Below, piece after piece: positions 48,902 to 61,321 of a stretch of 64,000 nt of DNA. The translations under genes and the position numbers were made by a program. The notes below the pieces were generated by a model that was not told the origin of the DNA, did no database searches, and saw only the letters and a program-made list of their open reading frames with translations. The stretch is from NCBI GenBank assembly GCA_028023455.1, contig JAQFVV010006309.1, positions 1,816,511-1,880,510 on the forward strand, read 5' to 3'. Source of the stretch: Epiperipatus broadwayi (Eukaryota; Onychophora; Udeonychophora; Euonychophora; Peripatidae). How positions within the stretch are numbered: position 1 is the first letter of the stretch; each line of letters starts with the position of its first letter.

Positions 48902-49013
48902 AAGTTTAGGTACATTAAAAGTTGTACTAAAAATATTTTGTAGACATTATGTTTATTAAGTTTAGGTACATTAAAAGTTGTACTAAAAATATTTTGTAGA
49001 CATTATGTTTATT
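48902..49013 (+). repeat. Perfect 2 x 56-bp tandem duplication
   Basis: 48,902-48,957 and 48,958-49,013 are identical (unit starts aagtttaggtacattaaaag and ends cattatgtttatt). No differences in 56 bases implies a very recent event or an assembly or polymorphism artefact. Confidence 0.97.
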
Positions 49014-49679
49014 GATGATGAGATTTTACATATAATACTGTTGTTTTATAGAGAGAAACTCCTAAAAAGTGTGTATAATGTTATTCATAAATATTAGCCT
49101 AGATAGGCATTGTGTGTAACACCATATCTACGTATGTAAAATATATTTTAGTCTCTGTAATCAGAAATATTTGTTATAGTATTGAATAATCATACAGTAA
49201 AGGGAAGGCAGGTAAATTTTACAAATGCTACATATCTTTATATGCTTTGAATATATAGAGTAAATATTCTATATTCTTTGTAAAGAAATGAATAATGTTT
49301 GTATAATAGAGATACTCATTTAAAGAGACTAATTGTACAATAATATAGAGGGATCAAATAAAACATTGTTTACCTTAATTATTTAATAATTATTTAATAC
49401 TTAAATTCTATATAAAACTTGCCTAACAGCCTTCTCCAATGAATTGCTCATTCCACAACATACACACACATATATACATACATTTTGTTTTAGCACAGTA
49501 TAGATTGAAATAAATTTTTATATTTAAAACTCGTTGGAGATCTTTAGATATGGATTTTAATGAGAATTTAAATTATTATTGTTATAATCACCCTTTTTTT
49601 AAATTTCTTATTTATATTTTTTTGTGAATAAACTAATTTTATATTTACTAAATTATGACTTTCTGCTTTCATATTTCAT
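49014..49679. other. AT-rich, no feature recognised
   Basis: Nothing supported. Confidence 0.5.
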
Positions 49680-50020
49680 TGTCATCATCATCATAATTGT
49701 CATCCATTATCAATCTACTACAAAATAAGGGTCTCTCCAAGTTCAATGGCTTCTACATCATCCCTGCAAACATCCTATTTCATCCATCCACCCCACGTGA
49801 TCTCTTTCTGGGTCTTTTACAATCTCTTGTAAGTTTAAGCTTTCAACTGTCCATCTACTATCATCTATTCTAGCAATATGTTCAGCCCATCCCCACATCA
49901 GTCTTTTAATTCTTTCAATGATGTCAGTAACACTTGTTGGTTCTTTTACCCATGTATTTCATTTTCGATCTCTTCTTGTTATTCCTAACATGCATCTCTC
50001 TGTACTTCTTTGACTAACAT
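49680..50020 (-). pseudogene. RTE-type LINE, C-terminal fragment
   Basis: The minus strand reads CMLGITRRDRK, NTWVKEPTSVTDIIERIKRL, MWGWAEHIARIDDSRWTVES, then shifted frames toward RGS/GWMDEI and LNLERPLFCSRL. These are the conserved C-terminal blocks of RTE-class polymerases. It ends in ATGATGATGATGAC, a simple trinucleotide tail typical of the class. Stops and frame changes make it dead. It shares the IKRL.W.WAEHIAR block with the 2.7-3.3 kb fragment. EN and RT cores are missing (5' truncated). Confidence 0.85.
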
Positions 50021-50404
50021 TATTAATATTTATCGCTAATACTTGAATGTATAATTTCAATATGCCCAATTGCCTTAAGATATTGTTTAGATATAATAAA
50101 AATCAACTTTGTTATTTAGCCATATCAATGATAAAGATTTATAATTAAATAATAAAATTTTAAGACACTTATTATACTTACATCGTTTATACCCTGAGAT
50201 AACATTAGATTTGATACATGAGTGAATACAACCTCACACATATTATTAGATTTGTTTATTCTTATTTACATATACACAGTTATATTTTAATTTCATTATC
50301 CTAAAATATTATTATTATTTATTAATACATATAAATATTGTTTATATTAAAATAATCCTTATTATTATCCACATATTTCCAGTTAAGATACAATTTCATC
50401 AATT

Positions 50405-50440
<36 letters not shown>

Positions 50441-50664
50441 AAAGTATATCCAAAACAAAGATATATATATATGAAGATAATATTACAGTATAAGCTATGT
50501 ATGGTTTTCCTGAATGTTTATGATGATGGTGTTTTAGTTGTATTTATATGTTGGAATATTTTCATCATCTAATATGAGTATTCAATATCTTTATAAAATT
50601 TTAACTTTATTTAGATATTCCAAATAAATTCAACTGTTAGTAAGAGCACACAGGTTAGTATATG
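50021..50664. other. AT-rich; (AT)n at 50,407-50,436
   Basis: Only a dinucleotide repeat is notable. Confidence 0.5.
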
Positions 50665-50812
50665 CACAATGTTTTGAGAGGTATTAGTCTCCCTTTTCTT
50701 CAGGTGTTGCTGGCCTAACCAATGACAATACTAGCATGGGAATCGAACCTGGACCATTAGATTTTTGGGTATTGAATTTTAAGGTAATGCTGTAATCAAC
50801 TGAGTTATCCAT
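50665..50812 (-). mobile_element. tRNA-derived SINE (third family)
   Basis: On the minus strand the head starts GGATAACTCAGTTGATTACA (A box TAACTCAGTTG) and contains GGTCCAGGTTCGATTCCCAT (B box GGTTCGATTCC, perfect consensus). A non-tRNA body follows: GCCAGCAACACCTGAAG, AAAAGGGAGACTAATACC, TCTCAAAACATTG. The spacing between boxes is longer than in a tRNA (an insertion in the anticodon region), so it is a SINE promoter and not a tRNA gene. No second copy in the window. Confidence 0.75.
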
Positions 50813-51764
50813 ATGTCTTGATCACTTGAAAAAGTGAATTGGGTGTTTTAAAAATGCACCCAGAGTGAGAGAGGTTGATCTGACTTCTGGGCCGATGAAT
50901 GGTCATGATATAATTGAGATAAAATGAAAGATTCACTGAGATAAAAATAAAATTTGATTATATATATATTCTCAGATTAAATTATTTATTAACTAGCCTC
51001 AATAATAGATATATAAAACAAAAAATAACTACCTCCCAAAAATGTATGCACAATTCAAATGCATTCTATAAAAACAAAAACGTATGTTATTTAATCATCA
51101 GATTTTGAGAAGCTAATTTGAATTAAGAACTAATTTAAAGATGGGGGTGGAGGAATTGAGACTTGTACAACGGAAAATATAAATAATAATTGACAAATGA
51201 ATAAATAAATTATAGTTGTATATCTTCATTTTCAAAAAATACAAACAAATATCAAAAATATACATTTGTAATAGGATTTAAAAATTAATATACATAATTT
51301 TTTTTTACTGATATAACAAATATTTTATACATGTTTAAATATTTGTTATCAATGATAAAAATATTTTCACAAGGCAAATCCTTCATTGTTAGATTCCACT
51401 GTGGCAAATTACACTATATAATAATACATTAAAGATCAGCCTTTCAAGCTATTGTGCATGCGCTTTTTATGAGTGTTAATAATAAATGAATAATCTATTG
51501 GAAGTTTATTACCCTTAGATTAGAATTTATCCTTTGATAATGGACTTGAGCTATCATGCAGAAACAGATAGTACAAATACTAGGGATGCTTTACCAATTC
51601 TTTTGGCTTTATGCCAATCTCTTTCCACTAAAAATCATTATTTGAAGATAGACTTCATTCGCAAATAATTAGCAATGCAATTTTTACAGTGATCTTTTCA
51701 GTGAATATACTTATAGGAGTTATTAAAATCTATGATTCTCATTTTATGTTTTTAACACTGGATT
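50813..51764. other. AT-rich, no gene recognised
   Basis: 50,957-51,070 carries the short repeat shared with 45,868-45,940. Confidence 0.45.
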
Positions 51765-51879
51765 AGATCCTTTTTTATATATATGTCAAAGCATTGACCA
51801 GGAAGCAAACCCAGGCCAGCTGCTTGGAAGGCAGCTATGCTAACCACTAGGCCACCAATGCTTAACAAGATCCTTTTTT
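51765..51879 (-). mobile_element. Short tRNA-Gly-derived SINE with perfect TSD (family G), copy 2
   Basis: The core 51,791-51,861 (71 bases, minus strand) keeps GCATTGG / TCAATGC acceptor pairing, A box TGGCCTAGTGG and anticodon arm GCTGC-CTTCCAA-GCAGC with anticodon TCC (Gly). The T loop is damaged (GGGTTTGCTTCC instead of GGTTCGATTCC), so it is a pseudogene. A TTTGACATATATAT tail follows. The perfect 12-bp TSD AGATCCTTTTTT (51,765-51,776; 51,868-51,879) shows retroposition. It shares the ATGCT(A/T)TGACA 3' junction with the 30.5 kb copy. Confidence 0.9.
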
Positions 51880-54640
51880 TAATCAATAAACTAATAGTAA
51901 ACAATATTCGTGTTTCTGCTTGACTGCAGTTTGGTTTAATTATCAAGCATAGACTCAACATAATTCTTTATAAAAATAGGCTTAGAATAGTTATGAATTA
52001 ACAAATCTCTAATCTCATGTATGCACACTTTTTATTTTACATAACAACCTGCTTATCAGTGTTTCACTAAGCTATCTTATTTTGAATAATCGGTTATCAA
52101 ATAACTTGAGCCTTTGATTATCTGTATTATCCTTAATCTTGTATTTTAACCAATGCTATAAAAAAATAATATCTTTTAAATAGAAAAAAAATAACAAAAT
52201 TTTATAAAGAATTTTTTTTTTTTACAAAGGCTAATTAAATGAAATTAATTATTATTATTGATATTGGTAGATCAAAAATTTATTGATTACTAGTATTGCC
52301 CAATTATCAAAAATAAATATTTAATTTATAAAATGTATTTTTAAAACAGTTTAACTAACAAAAATATAATTACAAATCATTAATATTGCATCAAGATTCT
52401 AAATAGAACATGTATGTACTAAACTTTAATTATTTTAAATATAATAAAAAGATTTTAATAAAAATCCATTTAATTAAATCTCATCCTATTTGTGCACCTT
52501 AGTGATTAATTATTTATTATTAACTTTACCAAAGTATATTAATTGAACTATTTAAATGAAAATTTATATGATGAGGCAATAATTTATATAAACATCTGAA
52601 CCCAATATATTTTAAATGGTTTAATGTTTGACTTTTTTTTTTCATAAAGTACTTGTGTATACAATTACACTTCAATGCTTAAATTAATTAAAGTTAGTAA
52701 TAACAAATTTCAGTGCTAACTACTACCCAACTTTTGATTATATTAATTCTGTCTATTTATCAATTTTATTTTTTAAATTTAATATTCTATTTGCTACTGG
52801 AGTTTATTGCGACTGCTGATGTATTACGCAATAATCCTGTACTTAGTTAATATTTTAATTACTTATAAAGTATAAAATGGTTCCATATATTATCTGCCTA
52901 CAGAGATGAGTAGTAGACAATAGCGAAGTATAGCCAAACAATAATACTTGATCATTATCATATTTCATAATTGTTTATCACTTTTTAACAGTTATAATTT
53001 AGCATATCAGTATTTAGAGCTACATCACAACCTTCAGAGAGCTTTTTATGTCAATATGCAAAATTGTCGTTTTTAAATATTTGTTTTTTTTTTTTTAAAT
53101 AAATTTTTGAAAAATTTTAGTATGTCAAATCAAGTGAAGGATTTACAACTAATATATATAATAACAATTTCTGCATGCATCTGACATCGGTTTGAATTAA
53201 AGGCGACATCAAATAGCTAACTCAATATTTGTTGATAAATAGTATCCAACCATTCTTAGGTAAAGATTAAAATAAAGACGAGAAATCACTCAAACTTTGA
53301 CCACATTGCCGGTCGTAAACCTGGTGAGTCCAGTTTTTTATTCCATTGTTCCTCTGTGAATGTCTGTAAGGCTGATTTATCATGAGTATGTATGTATGTA
53401 CTCGTATATATATATATTTATAAAATTAACAATCTTATTTACTTTAGAAATATGTTATTATCTTCAAAGTTTAAAATAAAGATAAGATTTAAACATTATC
53501 TATTTGCACTTTTTAATGTTTGCTACATACTTAATAAACTAATACATTTAATGTCAATAAAAAGTGAAATAATGATAATCAACATTAAAAAGCAGATGAG
53601 ATGTTGAAATAAATCTGCAACTTAATATTATTAACATAAATTTGCATCATTATTGTTATTATTACTTCGCATTCTGTAATGTTAATGTAATCTGAAATTT
53701 TAATTTATAATTTATAAACTCATCAAAATGAATGCAATTTTTATTTTTTCAGTAATAATAATTAAATATCACTATTATCATAAATTATTGTTTGTATATA
53801 GCGCAGCTATAATATTCTTGGTCAGAAGATTGGTTTTGGTACTCCCAATAGCAATCTTTATCCTATGTAGCATTAGTATATCAATAAAGCTAAATGCAGC
53901 ATAACATGGAATGATGAAATCTTTAATTTTCTTTGAGTATGTGTGATCATTTAATTTTTAGTTCTTGTAATTTCTAATCCTGCAAGCCATTTGAGAATAC
54001 TCATGGGTTCCAGCTATTAAAGTATTATAGAAATTTATTGTAAAGAGATTAAGTAACTAAATTGAAAAGTGGCAGTATGAAACCATACATTAATTTTTTG
54101 AAAAATATATATTTTTAGAAGCATCAACAACCTAGATTATAACATTGTGCAAGTAATACATACCAGATATAATTAGCTATCATAAATAATAACACCTATA
54201 ATAAGTACACATTAAAATGCATTATGCTGCTTATGATTCACAGTGCATTAACATGCTTTTATACTTATATTATCTTCTCAGCTTGATCATCATAGTGCAA
54301 TGTTATGTAGAATTTCAATGCTGTTTTTAAAAAATATTAGTTATCAACTGACTAAGTGGATGGATAATAGCTTTCTCATAGCCCATTCTGCAAACAGCAT
54401 ACATTAAAATATGAAAGAAATAATCTTGTATAAACCAGAATTCATCTTGTTGAAGCTCAAAATACAAAATTGCACAATAAAACTATTAATGTAATCTCTT
54501 GAATATTATGGGGCATAACCACACCAGAAGGCTTTTGAAATGAAAAATAAGTTGATGGTATTGGCTATCATTAAACACCTCAAATTCTAGGTATACCCTT
54601 CTACAAATGATTTTATTTTTCTTTAAGAAGCACAATAAAA
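51880..54640. other. AT-rich, no feature recognised
   Basis: A 71-codon ORF at 53,392 is Lys/Ile-rich chance sequence. Nothing else. Confidence 0.5.
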
Positions 54641-57600
54641 TTGCCTCAATTTAACTTTGAGTTAATACCAAAATTAAAAATGGAGATCTCTACAAATTAA
54701 TTGTTCATCATAATGTTACTGAGATTATACTTCAGGAGACTCATCAAACTTCAAATAATGTCTTCTTAACCTTCCAGGACTTACATTGATTATAGATTGA
54801 GTGCACTATGAATATAACATGGCTTCTTTTGTGTCAGAACATTTTGTAAAACTATCAACTTCGATAATGCAATCATAATCTAGATAGATAACTTTTATGT
54901 ATGAAATCATTACAAATGCCCAATACAAACTAACCACACACTTTTCTTCCAGATGTTACTTCACCTTTATTTATAGTAGAATAATAGTATTTAGGCATAT
55001 GTAAATGGGGATCAAGCAAATTCTCAAATATTAGAGTGAATAGATTTAAACAACATGCAATGTATGATGTCAAATAAGGAAGTAGTTTCCATTCAGACAG
55101 AGAAAGATCAAAAACAGCTTCTGATATATATTTTGTTTTGATATGGAATGGTTTAATTACTGATAGTGGATTATTTCCTCATTTAGTCAATCCCTATTCT
55201 TATACTTGAAAGTTATCATGTTCTGAGATGGGATTTAAGGAAAACTCATTGGAATCAATTTACTGGTTATCTTGAAAAAAAAATCTCTATTGTTATAATA
55301 AATTTAAAAAATCCTTAATAACAGATGTCATAAAATCAATTTCTCATGATTATAAAAAACAATTTATTCCAGGTTGAAACAAATCAATAATGATCAGTGA
55401 TCCAGAAGTTATTGACAAAATTGTAAAATCATTGGATGATGCCAGAAGTGGAAAATGAATAAAAAAGACACAGGAGAAACAAAATATTACAAAATCTATT
55501 CATCAGACATGGTCATTATTACAAAAGGTTAGTGGGTATAAAAATACTTTTTAAAAGAACAATTAACATTATTACTGTTAATAAGATTGACAAACTTATA
55601 CTGCCACATTTCTAAACAAACATTGATAAAATAAGAAAAAAAATATCATTAAAGTGGGATTTCTAGATTTTCTTTCATCTTGGTTCTACTATTATCTGAT
55701 GGATTTAAATGTGTCTTGGATTGTCTTAGAGAAAACTCCAGAAGCAGATAATGTAATTCCAGAGTTTTTAAAGAATTTAGAACCTAAAGCAAATTCATGG
55801 TTGTCAAAACTATTCACTAATATTATTTACACAGAAACTATGCCAAAAATTTGACATAAAAAACAAAACTACAACAGTTTTAAAACTAATCAAATCTAGT
55901 AATAATTCCATAAAATTATTCCCAAAATCATTATTTTGTATTCTCTGCTAACATTTTGAAAGATTTATATTAACAAGATTTTTTCCAGTAATTGAAAGTT
56001 GTAGAGCAAGCTGAGTTTAGATCAAAAAGAAGTTACTGTGAATAAATTTTATCCTTAAAATTTCATATTGAAAAAAGCTTTCAAAATGAATTAAAAATGA
56101 TACTATCCTATTGTTCTAACTTCGGGCTATGATTCTTTTTGGAGAAATAAGTCTTCTAAAACTATCAGAAATCCCATACCATGATTTATAACTTGGTTTT
56201 AAAACATGGCAACTTCATTACTTCAGAAGTAATACACCCAACTGACAAACCACCACCTCATAACAACTCCTAGCTTGATGTTATTCTTCAGTATCTCAAC
56301 CAATATCAGATAATCACCAATACCACTTTCAACTCCAAAATCTCTATATGGGATGCACATCTAATTTTGCACCCGATCATCAATAATATAAAACCGTCCT
56401 TAGGGATCAACAATCACAAAATCACCTCCTTATTTAAATTCCTTAAATTAGAACCCAAATTTCTTACCTTCTTAATTAAAGTAAATCAAAATGCCATGCA
56501 TACTAATCACTTTTTACACTTCAAGAGATATCTAAATAATATTGATCCAATATGCCCACTCTGCAAGACTCAAGAGGATACTTTTGACCATATTATTAAA
56601 TCATGCCCTCAGCTGGTAGGCATTAGATTGCTAATATCGCAAAGTTTGAGCATTGACTTTTACAAAATTCTATCATTGAAAGACTCCTTACAAAGTAGAC
56701 AATTTCCTTTCATTAGACTTTCATTGTTTTTAGTTCATACAATCTGGAGTGTCGGTTGCAAACTAATCTTCTTCACCTTCCCACCTCCAAATCAGGATGT
56801 CATATTTATCGATCACCTTAATAAGTTAAAAAGTAAAGACCTTATCCTGTCTTCAAAATTCCTCTATAATGAGACATGGAATCTCTTTCAAATACTAAAA
56901 ATCACCTAAGACATAAACAATCACACACAAAATTTGATACTAGCATTTCCATTAGAGATTCTCCAGGGGATTAAACTTTAGATCCATCACAGATTCTCAA
57001 TTAGGATGTTGGAACTTCTTACCAAGAAAGACAATGTATTCACATATTCTTAGATAATCAATTATTTTTCATTAATAAAGTTATTTTTGAAACTAAGTCT
57101 TCTAAAACTTTTTAAAATTCTCAAATGTAGGAAAACGTTTATTTGATAAAATGTTCTTCAATAAAAAAATTCAAGTGACATTAAATGATAATTATAGTAG
57201 ATACAAACTTTTACAGAATGGTCTTTCTCAGAATTCTATTCTTTCTCCTCTTTTATTTAATATATTCATCAATGATCGTCCTAAAACAGAGTGGAGAAAA
57301 TTCTTATGCTCATGATATTGTTTTGACTTCCCAAAAGAGACCCCTTTCTGAATTAGAAAAGTTTGGGATTTTTTTTTAGTTTGGGATCTTATTCCTAATC
57401 CAATGAAGACATTTTTTATCTAAACAAATTGAATCACCCTGTGATCTGAATATAAATTTCTGACTATTTAATTAAATTTTACCTTGAGAAATATTATTGA
57501 TGCAATCATGTCTACTTCTTTACAGTGGCTTCCTGTTCTTTCATATAACCCTCCATAAAATGTCAGAAGTTGCTTCATAGAAAACATATAAAAAGCTCTT

Positions 57601-58000
57601 TAAATAGATTAGACTTGTTAATAACTGAAGGTATAGTTTCACCATTTAACACTGAAAAACAAGATTCCCCTTTTCAATGTTAAACTAAAAATCTATAATC
57701 AAAGAATTATCACAAGTTTCAAACAAATTTATTGTTTTTCCAGATCTAAAATAAAGCCAGCTAAATTTGAGATTCTTAGATAAAACTGGAATCTCTTTGA
57801 CATATTCAGAACCACCCATGGTTATTGAAATCATCTGCTTTGAACAGATTAAGTCAATCACTGATCTATGTAAATGTGAGCAAATACAAACATATAAACC
57901 ACATATTTATGGCTACTGTAAAAAATTGAAGATTTTAATAAAGCCACTGGTGATTCTGTCTTTTGGTTAGAATGTCTGCTACTTTCTTTATGATGGTTTT
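54641..58000 (+). pseudogene. LINE-B: endonuclease + RT non-LTR retrotransposon, decayed and interrupted
   Basis: Domain order is readable across frames. Endonuclease at 54,700-55,200: ILQETHQT, LPDVTSPLFIV, KWGSSKFSNIRVNRF, TASDIYFVLIWNGLITDSG, LFPHLVNPYSYT. Linker: WNQFTGYLEKN, DPEVIDKIVKSLDDARSGK. RT at 55,700-57,450: NVIPEFLKNLEPKANSWLSK, LFTNIIYTETMPKI, a decayed LTSGYDSFWRN motif A (AYDT.W), then after the LINE-C insert NGLSQNSILSPLLFNIFIND (motif B) and YAHDIVLTSQ (YADD changed to YAHD). The segment WLPVLSYNPP follows an internal deletion. The C-terminus is a CxCx8Hx4C knuckle, CKCEQIQTYKPHIYGYC, ending at 57,970. Many stops; no activity possible. A jockey-like EN-containing clade is likely. 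Confidence 0.88.
56164..57093 (+). mobile_element. LINE-C: 5'-truncated LINE tail nested in LINE-B
   Basis: A 930-bp insert bounded by a perfect 16-bp target duplication, TAAGTCTTCTAAAACT (56,148-56,163 and 57,094-57,109). LINE-B reading resumes exactly after the right copy. The insert carries an open frame through 56,909 (longest part 56,367-56,909, 180 codons, extending upstream in frame as DVILQYLNQYQIITN) that encodes a LINE C-terminus with CPLCKTQEDTFDHIIKSC, a CX2CX8HX4C zinc knuckle. A 3' UTR with AATAAAG at 57,074 follows. The frame is open for at least 210 codons, unlike its host, so it is the youngest LINE here. Confidence 0.92.
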
Positions 58001-61000
58001 GTTAATAGTTAAGTTATCAAAAAATCTATATACTAAATATATAAAATAAATAATCTAGTGATTTTTGTTGAAAGCACTATTTTTATCAGCATTTCTGGAT
58101 GTTTCATATCCTAGTATTATGTAGTATTATATTATAGAACAAACATGCTTGCTTAAGCTAACATCTATTTTTATTGTGTAGTTCATCAACACAGACTACT
58201 AGAACTTGAGAAATTGTAAAAACTGATAACTCCTAAAAATATCTTACAATCACTATTGTGGTCTAGTAAACATTTGTTTTACATTGATAAGCTATAAGGA
58301 TAATGATTTTTGCATTACTTAGTTTAACGTAAACATGATTTTGACCAATATTTGTTTTTATATTTTTTGAAATTAATGTTAGATTGGCTGCCATCTTTAA
58401 TATTTTATCTATTGGCTTACATCTGTTAATTTACATGTCATTATATATTTTAGTTTTGAGTCTTATGATATTGAAATAAAGATGCTTGTTGTGCTCTATA
58501 TGTTCCAAGTAGAGAATCATGAGATACTATCTGAGCTCATTGGACTGTAGTTATAATAAACTGAGTCATTTTCTTTCATATTGTTAAGTCAGAACTGACA
58601 TTGGGCATGGCCATGTAACACTTAATAGATCTCTAGTGATCTACTAATATCCATCTAAAATATTTGAACTATATGGATAAACTTTGCTCACTGCTATGTT
58701 TGATGGGATGATAATATAGATTAATTTTCTATTTGATGAGTTATAGGAATCTGGAATTAAATTTATTACCATAGAAATAAAAATCACAAATAATAACAGT
58801 TTTAAAAGTTATAGTTAGGTTCTGCTATTTACAAACTTTATTATCTGAAGTAGTTGTACAGATGCTAAAATGGTTCTTTACAAATTGACGATTGTCTTGG
58901 ATTACAAACTGAAAATTAAAATAAAATTGAAAAATCTTTAAGTATAATGTGATTTTTTGTTTAAGTTTGTGAAATGTGAAAAATAATTCATAAAATTGTT
59001 GTGAAAACCATTGATTATTTGGGAATAAATACTTTCATTTTGAGTAGGTAGAGAGTAATATTAACTCAAAATTTGGAATAAAATGACGCAGAAACCTATC
59101 CAAATGAGGATTAGATATCAAAGAGGAAAATTAGTGAATTTTAAAGAACCAAGGGTATTATAAGAATGATTATAAACTAGATATTATATGGATTCTGACA
59201 TAAACTGATCTAAAAATGATATAGCAGCTAACAAAAAAATCCAGAAAATTGGAAAGTCATGAAATTAAGCAGTTAGATTAAGATTTATTTCATCTTTTGC
59301 TCAATGTACATAATGTAACCATAATATTTTAAAAATTGTACTACATTAATATTTTCTTTAGTAATACTATTATTTTTTAATCTAAAAATGAGATATTTTA
59401 GAATTTGACTTATTTGAAAATTAGATATTTTAGTCCTACATACCACATACACATATATGTATAAATTGTAATGGATTGAGTTTTCGAGAGATAATTCATC
59501 TACTGATTATCATCATATGATGAGTAAATACATTAATAACCACAGCCTGATGTATTATTTATGTGAAACTGAGTATAGTCATTGAGAGGAATAAATGTTA
59601 AACTGAGTTAAGTTAGTATTAGTGCCAATAAAAATGCAATGACTAAAAGAATTATAATAACAATGTTTCAAATAATTGGAACAATATTAAAAGAGAGTAT
59701 GCATAAGCTATCTAGGATTACCTTATTAAATTGCAAATATTATTAATATATTTGGTATGTGCTTGCTTTACATTATATACCTATGACATTCTTAATCATG
59801 CAATATTACAGTCCCTCACTTGATCAGTTAGAGGTGTAAAAATCATATTGTTTGATCTTGATTAAGCTATAAAAACATCATGCCATGAAATCCCTTAATA
59901 TTGTTTATTCTCTTCTATAATGAAGGACTGAAAATAGTCTGGGAGAATATAAAACTCAGAAATCTTAATACATTATTACAGTTTAATAAGTTGATAATAA
60001 AATAAAAATTTAATTTAATTTATTAAGAAACATATATATTAATAGTTGTATAATTAATTGTTCATAAAATATAATTACTGTATTTTAATAATAATACTAG
60101 ATAGAAATCGTCATATTTCAAATTAGCAAAGTAATTTTGAATATGTATTCTCACTTTATTTAATAATTGGATCTTAAAATAATGTTCTTGGATATAATAC
60201 ATTTGTGAAATGCTTTATCTACATATACAGATTAAAAGTTAAAAAGATTTTTAAAAATAATTAATAAAATAACTGTTTTAAAATAAATTAACTTAATCTG
60301 TATAAGAATATATGTCAATTTCATAAATGTACTTAAATATAAAGTTTAACAACAAGAAAAAAATAACCCAAATAATAATAGCAATGAATGTGGCATCTCA
60401 TGTCCAGTGAATAATATGATGGTCATTAATCATTTTTGAAGTTTTAAGATATTTTAAATTTTACTTACATTTTTATTTTACAGATGGCAGAATTTTTGAG
60501 TGGCATTTTAAGAGTTATCAGAAAGTAAACAATCAAACAAAGAGATTGAAATGTTAATTGTGCCTATCCATTGCTATTCTTTGAAATAGAGTGTAAATGA
60601 ATTTACATACAATTTTTTCATTAGTTTATTTTTTTTTACAAAACTGTTGAATATTTATTTTTTAAAATATATTAAATATTAAACTGATGAATATTTATCT
60701 TTGAAAGTATATTAAATGTTTACATTATGTATTTACAAATAGAAATTATTCAAATGAATATTTACTTGTTGTCAAGTGAATGTACATCTTTTTTAAATTA
60801 TCTTCAGTTTTGATTTTTCCCCCAAAATTTGTATTTTAGAATAACTTTCATTTTTTGAATTCACAATTTTGAGAATATATTTCAAAGTCTAGAGAAATAA
60901 TCAGTAATATATTTTATTTCTTTAAAAAATAAAACAAATGAAAATAATGACTATCTCTACTAATAAATTTCAAATGTTTTATTAACAAAATTTATAAGTA

Positions 61001-61057
61001 GTAATTTATATCAGACACATCCTTCTTAACATTCATGATCTATTTTTCATTATTTAT
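58001..61057. other. AT-rich, no feature recognised
   Basis: Nothing supported on either strand. Confidence 0.5.
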
Positions 61058-61321
61058 ATTACCTATGTATTAGACCTGCTGCCTGTGTTTGTGATGGCAG
61101 AATGCCACGCCTTTCTCCATTGAGCAGGAGAGTGGTTGTTACAACAAAATCAGAATGCCATAGCTATGACTTTTTAATATGTTCTTAAAAGTTGTGACAT
61201 TTTTAATATGCCACATTAAAAAGTCACAACTATGGCATTTCCCATTACAACCCTCCCTCCCCTAGAGAAAGGTATGGGATTCTGCTGTTGCAAACATGGG
61301 CAGCAGTTCTAATATGTAATG
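61058..61321. mobile_element. 264-bp palindromic miniature element
   Basis: The left arm (attacctatgtattagacct, gctgcctgtgtttgtgatgg, agaatgccacgcctttctcc, agaatgccatagctatgact, ttttaatatg) pairs with the right arm read on the minus strand (attacatattagaactgctg, cccatgtttgcaacagcaga, atcccatacctttctc, aaatgccatagttgtgact). Each arm is about 120 bases with scattered mismatches, around a short AT-rich centre. No ORF. The TSD is uncertain. A fold-back MITE or two inverted SINE halves would both fit. Confidence 0.8.

Noticed and set aside
51791-51861. Functional tRNA-Gly(TCC) gene
   Set aside because: T-loop/B-box is mutated (TTTGCTT) and a perfect 12-bp TSD with a non-tRNA tail shows retroposition.
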